A DNA stretch of 34,357 nucleotides, taken from Vibrio thalassae (lineage in GTDB: Bacteria > Pseudomonadota > Gammaproteobacteria > Enterobacterales > Vibrionaceae). This document shows positions 15,621 through 23,863 of this stretch, piece after piece. Location of the stretch: assembly GCF_900089835.1 (NCBI RefSeq), contig NZ_OANU01000193.1, positions 1 to 34,357 on the forward strand, written 5' to 3'. The stretch's first letter is position 1; every line of letters starts with the position of its first letter. The position numbers were made by a program, and so were the translations under genes. The notes below the pieces were generated by a model. It was not told where the DNA came from. It worked only from the letters and a program-made list of their open reading frames with translations, and did no database searches.

Positions 15621-15989
15621 TTATTCTTGCCAACGAGCACGCATTTTAGCAATGACCGTTTCACTGACTCCATGAATATTTTGGTAATTACCGTTACAAA
15701 CGATAATTTCCAAATCAGCATTAAATTGCCGGGCTAGCGTTTTATAGGTCTCCATTTCCCAACGTCGTACAAACGTATTTGCCACGACCACGTCTTCACC
15801 CTTCGCCAGTGCTTGCTTGGTTTGTTCTTGGCACCACTGGTGTGCTTGTGCAATCAAGCTAGGGTCATAGCAATACTCTCCGTGATCGTTAACAAAATAC
15901 ATATCCGCTTCGACATGTCGAGCATTGAATGTCTTGGCTAGTGTGGTTTTTCCTGAACCGGGTAAACCGCGGATAAGTGTCAATTTCAA
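15621..15989 (-). CDS. P-loop kinase-like ATPase
   Basis: 122 residues from the TTG at 15989. The Walker A motif GLPGSGKTTLAKTF sits at about residues 7-20, as in many small-molecule kinases (zeta-toxin/AAA_33 type); EADMYFVNDHGEYCYDP and DVVVANTFVRRWEME follow and resemble the lid and Walker B-like parts. The substrate is unknown. The frame is open to an alternative start at 16100, adding 37 residues (SSMCPRRMNQIVYS...) with no family resemblance. I prefer 15989 because GAAGG precedes it and it places the P-loop near the N-terminus. Confidence 0.75.
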   Translation of the reverse strand: MKLTLIRGLPGSGKTTLAKTFNARHVEADMYFVNDHGEYCYDPSLIAQAHQWCQEQTKQALAKGEDVVVANTFVRRWEMETYKTLARQFNADLEIIVCNGNYQNIHGVSETVIAKMRARWQE

Positions 15990-16123
15990 TTGTTGATGCC
16001 TTCGAGTATATGAAGCTATGCATTGTACCGAATTTCCCACTGAGTACACGATTTGATTCATTCGTCTTGGGCACATTGAACTAAAATTAACTGTCGACAA
16101 GCAAAAACGTTTGCGTTAACTTT

Positions 16124-16147
16124 AGATGTATAGACGTCCAGATGACC
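16124..16147 (+). promoter_or_regulatory. Three tandem MetJ boxes upstream of metA
   Basis: AGATGTAT, AGACGTCC and AGATGACC are contiguous 8-mers matching the MetJ consensus AGACGTCT at 6, 7 and 5 positions. Tandem met boxes 25 bp before metA predict repression by MetJ with S-adenosylmethionine. Confidence 0.85.
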
Positions 16148-16171
16148 AAACATTAGCTTAGGGAGAAAGCT

Positions 16172-17113
16172 GTGCCAATTAAGATTCCTGATCAACTGCC
16201 TGCATCCAACGTATTGAGAAATGAAAATATCTTTGTGATGTCGGAAACACGCGCCGCCACGCAGGAAATTCGACCACTGAAAGTCTTAATCCTCAATTTA
16301 ATGCCAAAGAAAATTGAAACGGAAACCCAGTTCCTAAGACTACTCTCCAATAGCCCACTACAAGTTGATGTAGAACTATTGAGAATTGATGATAGGCCAA
16401 GTAAGAACACACCAACAGAGCACCTTGATACTTTTTATCGCCAGTTTGAAACGATCAAAGATCGTAACTTCGACGGACTTATCATTACCGGCGCCCCGCT
16501 CGGTTTAGTCCAGTTTGAAGATGTCATTTACTGGGAGCATCTTCAGACCATTATGAATTGGGCCAACAAACATGTGACCTCCACCTTGTATGTGTGTTGG
16601 GCGGCTCAAGCGGGATTAAAGCTGTTGTTCGACTTACCGAAAAAAACTCGAAAAGAGAAGCTGTCGGGCGTCTACCACCATACTATTCAGCATCAATATC
16701 ATCCGCTACTTCGTGGCTTTGACGATTCTTTCCTTGCACCGCACTCGCGCTACGCTGATTTCTCACCAGAATATCTTGAGTCACACACCGATCTTGATAT
16801 TTTAGCGACCTCAGATGTGGCTGGTGTTTACCTTGCCGCAACCAAAGACAAACGAAATGTCTTTGTGACCGGTCATCCTGAATACGATTCCCACACCTTG
16901 CATGGCGAGTATGTGCGTGACTTGGGTGAAGGGATGGAACCTGCAATTCCGGTCAATTACTATCCAAACAATAATCCCGATAACAAGCCTATCGCAAGTT
17001 GGCGCAGTCACGGACACTTATTATTTGCTAACTGGCTCAATTACTGTGTTTACCAACAAACACCGTACGACTTGGAACACTTTAGTGCAGACGCCTTTAC
17101 CACCGACGAATGA
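16172..17113 (+). CDS. metA: Homoserine O-succinyltransferase (or acetyltransferase)
   Basis: 313 residues, colinear with E. coli MetA (309). It acylates homoserine as the first committed step of methionine synthesis. The nucleophile is the Cys in YVCWAAQAGL (Cys142 by alignment), with the His/Glu of GHPEYDSHTL completing the triad; PLKVLILNLMPKKIETE and RIDDRPSKNTPTEH are typical. Enzymes of this fold may use acetyl-CoA or succinyl-CoA, and I cannot settle which from sequence; succinyl is usual in Vibrio. The start is GTG at 16172 with GGGAGAAAG upstream. MetJ boxes lie at 16124-16147, and a terminator at 17155-17175. Confidence 0.97.
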   Translation: MPIKIPDQLPASNVLRNENIFVMSETRAATQEIRPLKVLILNLMPKKIETETQFLRLLSNSPLQVDVELLRIDDRPSKNTPTEHLDTFYRQFETIKDRNFDGLIITGAPLGLVQFEDVIYWEHLQTIMNWANKHVTSTLYVCWAAQAGLKLLFDLPKKTRKEKLSGVYHHTIQHQYHPLLRGFDDSFLAPHSRYADFSPEYLESHTDLDILATSDVAGVYLAATKDKRNVFVTGHPEYDSHTLHGEYVRDLGEGMEPAIPVNYYPNNNPDNKPIASWRSHGHLLFANWLNYCVYQQTPYDLEHFSADAFTTDE

Positions 17114-17154
17114 GTCTATTTCTCGCCTTATTAATTACGAGCACTCTAACGCTT

Positions 17155-17175
17155 ACTCCCCTGCTTTAGGGGAGT
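17155..17175 (+). terminator. Terminator of metA
   Basis: ACTCCCCT, loop GCTTT, AGGGGAGT, followed by GATCATTTCTC. An 8-bp stem with a short T-rich tail, 42 bp after the metA stop. Confidence 0.75.
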
Positions 17176-17193
17176 GATCATTTCTCAAACTGT

Positions 17194-17445
17194 TTACTTC
17201 GCCAGTGATGCCACTTTTTTCAAAAACCTGTCGCGCAAGTGCTCTTGGTCGTACTCCAGATGATAGGTATTGTGGAAGCCAACTTTCAGCTCCACTCCGT
17301 TACCTCGCAGATACACGTTATAACCGTCATAACCTGAGAACGCTTCGACGCCATCATAAATCTTGCCAAGATCAGTATCAGTGCCGTGTTCCATTATGTT
17401 GTTGTAGGCTTGAAGTAGTTTTCCGGGATCCAGTTGGTTTTTCAT
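17194..17445 (-). CDS. DUF3081-like small protein
   Basis: 83 residues from the ATG at 17445, which has GGAGG 5 nt before it; a TTG 12 nt earlier would place that site inside the gene. Visible pattern: LDPGKLLQAYNNIMEHGT, then YDGVEAFSGYDGYNVYLRGN and VELKVGFHNTYHLEYD. This resembles DUF3081 proteins of gammaproteobacteria, whose function is not known. No signal or membrane segment. It lies downstream of fadD but is separated from it by a terminator, so it is probably transcribed from its own promoter. Confidence 0.65.
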   Translation of the reverse strand: MKNQLDPGKLLQAYNNIMEHGTDTDLGKIYDGVEAFSGYDGYNVYLRGNGVELKVGFHNTYHLEYDQEHLRDRFLKKVASLAK

Positions 17446-17464
17446 CGCTGCCTCCAAATAAACA

Positions 17465-17487
17465 AAGCCACACTAGAAGTGTGGCTT
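17465..17487 (-). terminator. Terminator of fadD
   Basis: AAGCCACACT (17465-17474), loop AGA, AGTGTGGCTT (17478-17487). Read on the minus strand the stem is followed by TGTTTATTTG, a good T-rich tract. Confidence 0.82.
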
Positions 17488-17539
17488 ATGGATGAACAGA
17501 GCGCCAATTTTGCTAGGCGATTGTCTCAGTGACCAGGCT

Positions 17540-19207
17540 TTATTCGTCTCTTAAAACTCGACGCAGTATTTTACCCACGTTGGTTTTTGGCAGCTCATCT
17601 CTAAATTCAATCACTTTAGGGATTTTGTATCCTGTGAGATGTTGGCGGCAGTGCTTTTTAATGTCATCGACCGTCACCGGGCCGCTCGTCACTACAATTA
17701 ACTTAACGCGCTCACCCGCTACGTCATCAGGCACACCTACCGCTGCCGCCTCAACAATTTTCGGGTGTAGCGTTGCTACCTCTTCAATTTCTGTTGGGAA
17801 AACATTAAAACCAGAAACCAGAATCATGTCTTTCTTACGGTCTTCAATATAGAAAATACCGTCTTCATCCATACGACCAATGTCGCCCGAATACAGCCAA
17901 CCATCTTTGGTTAGTACTGCGTTAGTCTCCGCCTCTTGTTTCCAGTACCCTTTCATTACTTGGTCACCACGGATTTGAATTTCACCCACTTGGTTAACAC
18001 CTAATGGCTCACCACTCTCATCGACAATACGCAGTTCAGTACTTGGTAGCGGTACGCCCACCGCTGGGACGAAACACTGTTGAGTATGAACACCGCCGGC
18101 AACCACCGGTGAACACTCCGTTAGACCATAGCCTTCGATAATTGGCATCCCAGTAATCTTTTGCCATTCATCCGCAATGTGTTTTTGAGTGGCCATGCCA
18201 CCTGCGATGGTGAACTCAGCACTGGAAAAATCCAACTCTCTAAATTTTGCATTCTTATTCAGAGCGGCAAATAACGTATTAAGGCCAAATATCATAGTGA
18301 AAGGATACTTGCTTAGGTCGTTGACAAAGCTATTCAAATCACGTGGATTGGTAATGAGTAGGTTGCTACCACCCATGTACATCATCAGCATCATACTTAC
18401 GGAGTTAGCAAAAATGTGGTAGAGCGGTAATGGTGTCACAGCACGCTCTTTGTCTTTCGACGTTCTAGGACCAAAATGGCCATAGACCTGCAAGACATTA
18501 GCAATGATGTTTCTGTGAGTCAGCATTGCTCCTTTCGCGAGCCCTGTAGTGCCGCCAGTGTATTGCAGATAGGCCAAATCACCACTTTCAATTATCGGTG
18601 GGTTAAAGTCCATACGTTTACCGTCTGTAAGCGCGCGTCTTAATGAAATCGCCCCTGGCAAATGGTACTTAGGCACCATCTTTTTCACGTACTTAACCAC
18701 AAAGTTCACTAAAGTTCGTTTGTGTGGCGCGAGTTCATCACCAATGCTGGTCAGGATGACATGTTTAATACTGGTTTTGGCAATAACCTGTTGTAAGCTA
18801 TTGCCAAAGTTTGTCACCGCTACAATGATCGTCGCACCTGAATCACGCAACTGGTGCTCAAGCTCTCTTGGTGTGTATAACGGGTTAACGTTAACCACAA
18901 CAAGCCCGGCCTTCAACGCGCCAAGAATGGTGATCGGATATTGCAGAAGGTTTGGCATCATCAGCGCGATTCGATCGCCCTTTTTGGCCTTAAGTTCGTT
19001 CTGAAGATAGGCAGCAAAGGCATCACTTTTCTCGTTCAGATCACGATACGTAAGCGAATGTCCCATGTTAACAAAAGCCGTATTATCCGCGTATAACTCA
19101 AACGGCTTGACAAACATCTCATTGATGTTGGCATATTGGTCAATATCGACGAATTCTGGAACATCATCGGGATACGTGTTTAACCAAGATTTGTTATTTG
19201 TGCTCAT
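17540..19207 (-). CDS. fadD: Long-chain fatty-acid CoA ligase
   Basis: 555 residues (E. coli FadD 561). It activates long-chain fatty acids to acyl-CoA for beta-oxidation, at the inner face of the membrane. The AMP-binding P-loop is YTGGTTGLAKGAMLTHRN; the adenylate motif is EGYGLTECSPVV, the FACS signature region is DGWLYSGDIGRMDEDG, and the C-terminal catalytic Lys motif is LPKTNVGKILRR. The start MSTNNKSW at 19207 has the usual distance to the first FadD motif. It is monocistronic between the terminator at 17465-17487 and a 197-bp upstream region. Vibrio species often carry several paralogues, so it need not be the main one. Confidence 0.93.
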   Translation of the reverse strand: MSTNNKSWLNTYPDDVPEFVDIDQYANINEMFVKPFELYADNTAFVNMGHSLTYRDLNEKSDAFAAYLQNELKAKKGDRIALMMPNLLQYPITILGALKAGLVVVNVNPLYTPRELEHQLRDSGATIIVAVTNFGNSLQQVIAKTSIKHVILTSIGDELAPHKRTLVNFVVKYVKKMVPKYHLPGAISLRRALTDGKRMDFNPPIIESGDLAYLQYTGGTTGLAKGAMLTHRNIIANVLQVYGHFGPRTSKDKERAVTPLPLYHIFANSVSMMLMMYMGGSNLLITNPRDLNSFVNDLSKYPFTMIFGLNTLFAALNKNAKFRELDFSSAEFTIAGGMATQKHIADEWQKITGMPIIEGYGLTECSPVVAGGVHTQQCFVPAVGVPLPSTELRIVDESGEPLGVNQVGEIQIRGDQVMKGYWKQEAETNAVLTKDGWLYSGDIGRMDEDGIFYIEDRKKDMILVSGFNVFPTEIEEVATLHPKIVEAAAVGVPDDVAGERVKLIVVTSGPVTVDDIKKHCRQHLTGYKIPKVIEFRDELPKTNVGKILRRVLRDE

Positions 19208-19458
19208 TGCTTTTACACCTATTTATTTTGTCTTGCGTACTCTAACGAAGTTCACTCAATAGATATAGATTAGAGTCATTATTCTATCTCAAATGACTAC
19301 TTTATAGACAAAAACATTCCCTCTCGCTCCACACCTTTCACTGAGTAATGAAGGTTCACTCGCACCGTTATGGCATTTTCCTACGCAAAACCTGACATCG
19401 ACTTATGATTAGTCACCTTGCAACTACGATATCACATCAAAGGATTTGGAAAAGTACG

Positions 19459-20184
19459 ATGCAAAACCATACTTACTTTCTGGTGGTGATTTCGATGATA
19501 ACCACTGGCTGTGTGACGGTTCCAGGAGCCGATACTCATGCTCAGCACAGCTCAATAGACATGGCAAATACCCGTATAGCCTTGGGCCTTAACTACATCA
19601 AGCTCGAACAGTACTCGAAAGCACGTCAAAGCTTAGAAAAAGCCATGAAATATGCGCCTCATTACTACAAGAGCAGCTTATCTTTAGCGTATTATTTCGA
19701 CGTCGTTGGGGAAGTAGATAAGGCAGCAGCGCTTTACCACACAACGCTTAAAGCCCATCCAAACAACGGCAGCGTGTATAACAACTATGGTACTTTTCTG
19801 TGCAAGCAAGGAGAATATCAAACAGCGGATGTCTTATTTAATCAAGCAATCAATAAGCCAAATTATTATGCGGTCGCTGAAACCTACGAAAATGCAGGAT
19901 TGTGCGCCTTAAAAGCGCACAAAAGTCAGCAAGCCAAATACTATTTTCACAAATCAGTTGAACACCAACCGCTGCGTCCCATTGCCAGCTTGCAATTAGC
20001 GGCAATAGAAATAGAACAGGATCAGTTGCATCAAGCTCGGTTAAGATTACTCGAATTTAGTCAACGCTATGGCTATCAACGAAGCAATCTTGCGCTATTA
20101 ATCGACCTTGAGCGGAAGTCGGATAACTGGGTGTTAGTCAACAAATACCAAGCCTTGCTTGAGCTAGAAAACGGTTCAAAGTAG
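19459..20184 (+). CDS. PilF/PilW-like TPR lipoprotein
   Basis: 241 residues from the ATG at 19459. A short signal sequence ends MITTGC (lipobox Cys18). Tetratricopeptide repeats fill about residues 37-200: ALGLNYIKLEQYSKARQSLE, SLAYYFDVVGEVDKAAALY and NNYGTFLCKQGEYQTADVLF; the latter with YAVAETYENAGLCALK is typical of PilF/PilW, the pilotin for type IV pilus secretin assembly. The canonical pilW lies in a conserved rlmN-pilW-rodZ-ispG cluster; none of those genes is here, so this is probably a paralogue with another role. An ATG at 19405 is in frame but would bury the signal sequence. It overlaps rlmF tail to tail by 9 bp. Confidence 0.8.
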   Translation: MQNHTYFLVVISMITTGCVTVPGADTHAQHSSIDMANTRIALGLNYIKLEQYSKARQSLEKAMKYAPHYYKSSLSLAYYFDVVGEVDKAAALYHTTLKAHPNNGSVYNNYGTFLCKQGEYQTADVLFNQAINKPNYYAVAETYENAGLCALKAHKSQQAKYYFHKSVEHQPLRPIASLQLAAIEIEQDQLHQARLRLLEFSQRYGYQRSNLALLIDLERKSDNWVLVNKYQALLELENGSK

Positions 20185-21234
20185 TGCTTGGACCTTATTA
20201 TGTCTTTGTTCTGCTGACATGAATGTCCATGCTAAGAAACGGCTTTTCTTCTGCCCTTGTGCCATGTCTTGAATCACAATTTCAGAGGCACCCAGTTTTT
20301 CTAAACGCTTTCTCAGAGGGCGAATATTGTCTTTTTTGGAGAGTAAAGTGCTAAACCAAATCACTTGTGAGGTGAAGTCTTTACTTTCCTCGGCCATCTT
20401 AAGGACAAATGCTTCCTCTCCTCCGGGACACCACAGCTCTGCATTTTGGCCGCCGAAATTGAGCTTACTATCCAAATTGGTCACACCGGACTGACCACGC
20501 GAGTTTTGGTTTTTTGAGAGATTGTTATGTTTGCGCTTTGTGCCTTGTTGCGCCTCTGCCATCGATTTATGGAAAGGCGGATTACAAGTGGTCGCGACGA
20601 AGAAATCATCAGTCGCAATGACACCATTAAAGATACGCTGGCTGTTTAGCTGATGTCGAATCTCAATTTTTCTCGCCAGTTTGTCGTTGTTATTAACGAT
20701 CTCCTTGGCACAATTCACCGAAATTGGGTCGATATCCGACCCTACCCAATTCCAGTGATGACGTGTCGCACCAACAATCGGATAGATACAGTTTGCACCA
20801 GTACCAATATCGAGCGCTTTGACCTTAAGGCGAGCTTTCTCTGACTGTCCTTGCATTAAGTCATATTGCAACCACTCATTAAGTCGATGAACGTAATCCG
20901 CTCTACCGGGGATAGGAGGGCACAAATAACTCTCAGGAATGTCCCAGAAGTCTATACCATAGTAGGCCTTGAGCAAGGCGCGATTGAGAAGCTTAACCGA
21001 AACAGGGTCGGAGAACATAATTGTCGCCTCCCCTTTGGGATTGCGGATCACCGAATCCTTTAGTTCGGGGAGTGCTTGTGTGAGCTTTACAAAATCATAG
21101 CGGCCATGGTGAAAATTGTCTTTGTGTAGACCCTCCGCATGACGCTTAATCAGCTTGGTTTCGAAGCTCGCTTTTTTGCTCTTGTTCGTCTGACCCGATC
21201 TGCTTTGCGCACGTTGGCTATTTTCGGTCTTCAT
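20176..21234 (-). CDS. rlmF: 23S rRNA (adenine(1618)-N(6))-methyltransferase
   Basis: 352 residues, somewhat longer than E. coli RlmF (308) because of a Lys/Ser/Gln-rich N-terminus (about residues 1-30) and an insert after the catalytic motif. SAM-binding is at VKALDIGTGANCIYPIVG, the acidic residue of motif II in WVGSDIDPISV, and the N6-adenine catalytic motif in TTCNPPFHKS (NPPF). NFHHGRYDFVKLTQALPEL is an RlmF hallmark. It methylates A1618 of 23S rRNA. The start overlaps the end of the YgjP-like gene by 17 bp, so the two are probably co-translated. Confidence 0.95.
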   Translation of the reverse strand: MKTENSQRAQSRSGQTNKSKKASFETKLIKRHAEGLHKDNFHHGRYDFVKLTQALPELKDSVIRNPKGEATIMFSDPVSVKLLNRALLKAYYGIDFWDIPESYLCPPIPGRADYVHRLNEWLQYDLMQGQSEKARLKVKALDIGTGANCIYPIVGATRHHWNWVGSDIDPISVNCAKEIVNNNDKLARKIEIRHQLNSQRIFNGVIATDDFFVATTCNPPFHKSMAEAQQGTKRKHNNLSKNQNSRGQSGVTNLDSKLNFGGQNAELWCPGGEEAFVLKMAEESKDFTSQVIWFSTLLSKKDNIRPLRKRLEKLGASEIVIQDMAQGQKKSRFLAWTFMSAEQRHNKVQALL

Positions 21235-21727
21235 GCTTAAGCTCCTGATAGATCATAAATAGACGCGCATCGAACTCTAACTGGTGATAGTCAGGCTCCA
21301 TATGACAGCATAATTGGTAAAACGATTTGTCGTGCTCTTTCTCCTTAATATGAGCAAGTTCATGCACCACTAGCATCCGCAATAACGGCTCCGGCGCATG
21401 TTTAAACACGTTAGCAATGCGAATTTCGTTCTTAGATTTTAGCTTACCACCATGGGCACGAGACACGTAGGTATGTAAACCAAGCGCGTTATTGATTAAG
21501 TGAATTTTGTTGTCCCATAGAACCTTTGAAATTGGCGCTGTTTTTTTCATATAGCGCTGCTTGATATCCATGGTGTAGTCGAATAACGCTTTTTCACTTT
21601 GAATTTGATGACGATCTGGATAACGCTTTTCAAACCACGTGACAAAACGTCCGCTTTCAATCAGTGAAGATACCTGTTCAATAAGGTGTTGCGGATACCC
21701 CGCAATGTATTTGAGACTACTATTCAT
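21218..21727 (-). CDS. YgjP-like zinc metallopeptidase
   Basis: 169 residues. HELAHIKEKEHDKSFYQLCC is the zinc-binding motif of the YgjP/WLM group (HExxH plus a downstream His). Upstream segments IHLINNALGLHTYVSRAHGG and SKNEIRIANVFKHAPEPLLRML fit the same family. It has no signal peptide, so it is probably cytoplasmic. The start ATG at 21727 is followed by a hydrophilic N-terminus. It is the first gene of a two-gene unit with rlmF and lies downstream of the operon terminator at 21827-21854. Confidence 0.85.
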   Translation of the reverse strand: MNSSLKYIAGYPQHLIEQVSSLIESGRFVTWFEKRYPDRHQIQSEKALFDYTMDIKQRYMKKTAPISKVLWDNKIHLINNALGLHTYVSRAHGGKLKSKNEIRIANVFKHAPEPLLRMLVVHELAHIKEKEHDKSFYQLCCHMEPDYHQLEFDARLFMIYQELKHEDRK

Positions 21728-21826
21728 CCGCGCTTAGCGTATCCTAAAGTGAGTTTGCCGCCATTCTATAGAAGTCCCTTTTTGAAAGCCATAGCACGCT
21801 TTGCCAGTACCACTTCTCTGCGCCAA

Positions 21827-21854
21827 CCAAAAAAAGCAGCCGAAAGCTGCTTTT
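21827..21854 (-). terminator. Terminator of the carbohydrate operon
   Basis: On the minus strand AAAAGCAGC, loop TTTCG, GCTGCTTTT and then a run of T (seven in a row within the tail). It lies 25 bp after the ribBX-type stop and closes the operon that begins at 31612. Confidence 0.9.
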
Positions 21855-21878
21855 GAGTCATTCCATCTGCGTTGCCCA

Positions 21879-22991
21879 TTAATTGGGCTCAATATAGTCC
21901 ACAACCTCCAAACCAAAACCCGACAACGAATGGTATTTCTTGTCTGCCGAAGATAACAGATTCATCTTAGTCACACCGAGATCCGCTAGAATCTGCGAGC
22001 CAACGCCCACCTGCCGAGAAGTGTTGGTTTTCTTGTTTTGTGGGTAGTGTTCCCCTTGGTCGAGTGCCTGATAACGCTTAACTCTCGCTATCTGCGACTC
22101 AGTACTATCCTGCCCTTCTAAGATCACCAGTACACCACCTCGGTCCGCAATAGTGGCCATGGCTTGGTTTAGTGTCCATGATGATTGCGATTCTCGAGTA
22201 GAAAACAGCACGTCTTGGAAAGTGTCTTTGACATGAACGCGAACGTTAGTCGGCTGCTCATCAATACTCCCTTTCACCATCGCGTGATGAATTTGGTTAT
22301 CCACGGTGTCTTTGTAAGTCACCATCGAGAACTCACCAAATTCTGTTGGGATCTGACAGCTTGCAACGCGTTCAATGGTCGTTTCTGTCGCGTTTCGGTA
22401 TTCGATAAGATCGGCAATCGTCCCCAATTTAATACCATGCTTTTCAGCAAACACTTCCAATTGTGGACGTCGAGCCATAGTGCCATCTTCATTAAGGATT
22501 TCAACGATAACTGACGCAGGTTCGTGCCCGGCTAATCGCGCTAAATCGCAGCCCGCCTCTGTGTGACCAGCGCGAACCAGTACCCCACCATCTTTGGCGG
22601 CCAACGGAAAAATATGCCCTGGCTGCACTAAATCGTGAGGCTGTGCATCCTTGGCAACGGCAGCCTGCACGGTTACAGCCCTGTCTTCGGCAGAAATTCC
22701 TGTAGTAACACCTTGTGCGGCTTCAATCGATACGGTAAACGCGGTCGCCCAAGGCTCAGTAGGATTTTGAACCATAGGGAACAAATTTAACTCTTGGCAA
22801 CGCTGCTGCGTTAAGGTCAGACAAATCAGCCCTCGACCATGAGTGGCCATAAAGTTGATATCTTGGGCTGAGATGCACTCAGCCGCCATCATAATATCGC
22901 CTTCATTCTCACGATCTTCATCATCCATTAGGATGACCATTTTTCCTTGTTTGTAGTCTTCAATGACATCTTTGATACAGCTAATTGGCAT
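21879..22991 (-). CDS. RibBX-type protein: DHBP synthase with a degenerate GTP cyclohydrolase II domain
   Basis: 370 residues. Residues 1-200 are 3,4-dihydroxy-2-butanone-4-phosphate synthase with its active site intact: MDDEDRENEGD, THGRGLICL and GHTEAGCDL. The enzyme converts ribulose 5-phosphate to DHBP plus formate. Residues about 205-370 resemble GTP cyclohydrolase II, but the zinc cysteines and catalytic stretch are gone: RVHSECLTGD of true RibA is RVHVKDTFQD here, and the CDC pair and RQEGRGIGL are absent. This is the layout called RibBX. It is the last gene of the catabolic operon (10 bp after the TIM-barrel gene), with no room for its own FMN riboswitch, so it should be induced with the sugar pathway and not by flavin limitation. 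Confidence 0.93.
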   Translation of the reverse strand: MPISCIKDVIEDYKQGKMVILMDDEDRENEGDIMMAAECISAQDINFMATHGRGLICLTLTQQRCQELNLFPMVQNPTEPWATAFTVSIEAAQGVTTGISAEDRAVTVQAAVAKDAQPHDLVQPGHIFPLAAKDGGVLVRAGHTEAGCDLARLAGHEPASVIVEILNEDGTMARRPQLEVFAEKHGIKLGTIADLIEYRNATETTIERVASCQIPTEFGEFSMVTYKDTVDNQIHHAMVKGSIDEQPTNVRVHVKDTFQDVLFSTRESQSSWTLNQAMATIADRGGVLVILEGQDSTESQIARVKRYQALDQGEHYPQNKKTNTSRQVGVGSQILADLGVTKMNLLSSADKKYHSLSGFGLEVVDYIEPN

Positions 22992-23001
22992 AAGAAAACC
23001 T

Positions 23002-23847
23002 TTATTCTTGTTCGGCTAGTTGTTGAATGTAGGACACGCTAGATTTCAGTGCCGCTACAATGTTTTCCATACTTTCTGGCGAGCGCCCACGAATTGGAAA
23101 GGTGTCTTTGCGTCGATACATACGCAGTGGCTTTTCAATACTGAAGGGTAATTCACGGTTAGCCAGTGTTTGAATGATGGGTTCAAAATTAATGATCCCT
23201 TGTCCCAATGCTGGGAAGGTAAACTTGTCATCATGAATTTGCACATCTTTAATGTGGAAATGCTGACAGAAAGGTAACGCCATCTTAGCTTCTTCACTCG
23301 GGCTTAAATTGGGTACAAGAGAGACTGAGTTACCCGGATCGAAGTTGAGCGCTAAGGCATCATGGTTAACTTCTGAAAGCATTCGAACCCCATCGTGGGC
23401 CGTCGCAAACGCATTAAAGTTATGATCACCACCATTTTCAATACAGATGACACAGCCCTTATTTTTAGCGTATTCAGCTAACACTTTAAGATTGGCGATA
23501 ATGGTGGCACGGTCGGCAATTGGGCCAGTACAGGTATTAAGGTAAGTCACTCCAAGATGATGAGCGAAATCGATTCTCATCATAAAATCATCGATCGCGC
23601 TCGGCGCCGCCAAATTCATGGTACAGCCCAGCGCATCGGTTTTAAGGTGCTCTTTCTCTAAAAGAGACAGTAGGTATTGAGCATGGTTCTCGGAAAACAT
23701 GTCACTGTCAAGTTGACCAACATAGCCTTGGTTGAAGGCAAACTCGACTTTACCTACGCCCAATTGACTGATTGTTTTCAACGACGTTTTTAAATCATGT
23801 CCATCAAAAATCGCCGTATTGATGGCTAATCTATCTAATATTCCCAT
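23002..23847 (-). CDS. Xylose-isomerase-like TIM-barrel sugar isomerase/epimerase
   Basis: 281 residues from the ATG at 23847 (AAGGGA 8 nt upstream; a GTG one codon earlier is possible). AP-endonuclease-2 fold. Metal ligands are recognisable on successive strands: CVICIENGGDHNF (Glu), ALNFDPGNS (Asp), FHIKDVQIH (His, Asp) and FSIEKPLRMYR (Glu). Related proteins interconvert or epimerise ketoses and ketose phosphates; the tetrulose-phosphate enzyme EryC of the Brucella erythritol pathway is, as I recall, of this fold. With a second TpiA and an RpiB homologue in the same operon, a tetrulose-phosphate substrate is a reasonable inference. It lies 13 bp after the AEC permease gene. Confidence 0.85.
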   Translation of the reverse strand: MGILDRLAINTAIFDGHDLKTSLKTISQLGVGKVEFAFNQGYVGQLDSDMFSENHAQYLLSLLEKEHLKTDALGCTMNLAAPSAIDDFMMRIDFAHHLGVTYLNTCTGPIADRATIIANLKVLAEYAKNKGCVICIENGGDHNFNAFATAHDGVRMLSEVNHDALALNFDPGNSVSLVPNLSPSEEAKMALPFCQHFHIKDVQIHDDKFTFPALGQGIINFEPIIQTLANRELPFSIEKPLRMYRRKDTFPIRGRSPESMENIVAALKSSVSYIQQLAEQE

Positions 23848-23863
23848 CACATTAATCCCTTAA

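Noticed and set aside
16875..17177. Frames antisense to or overlapping metA
   Set aside because: They lie inside metA or its terminator and have no independent support.
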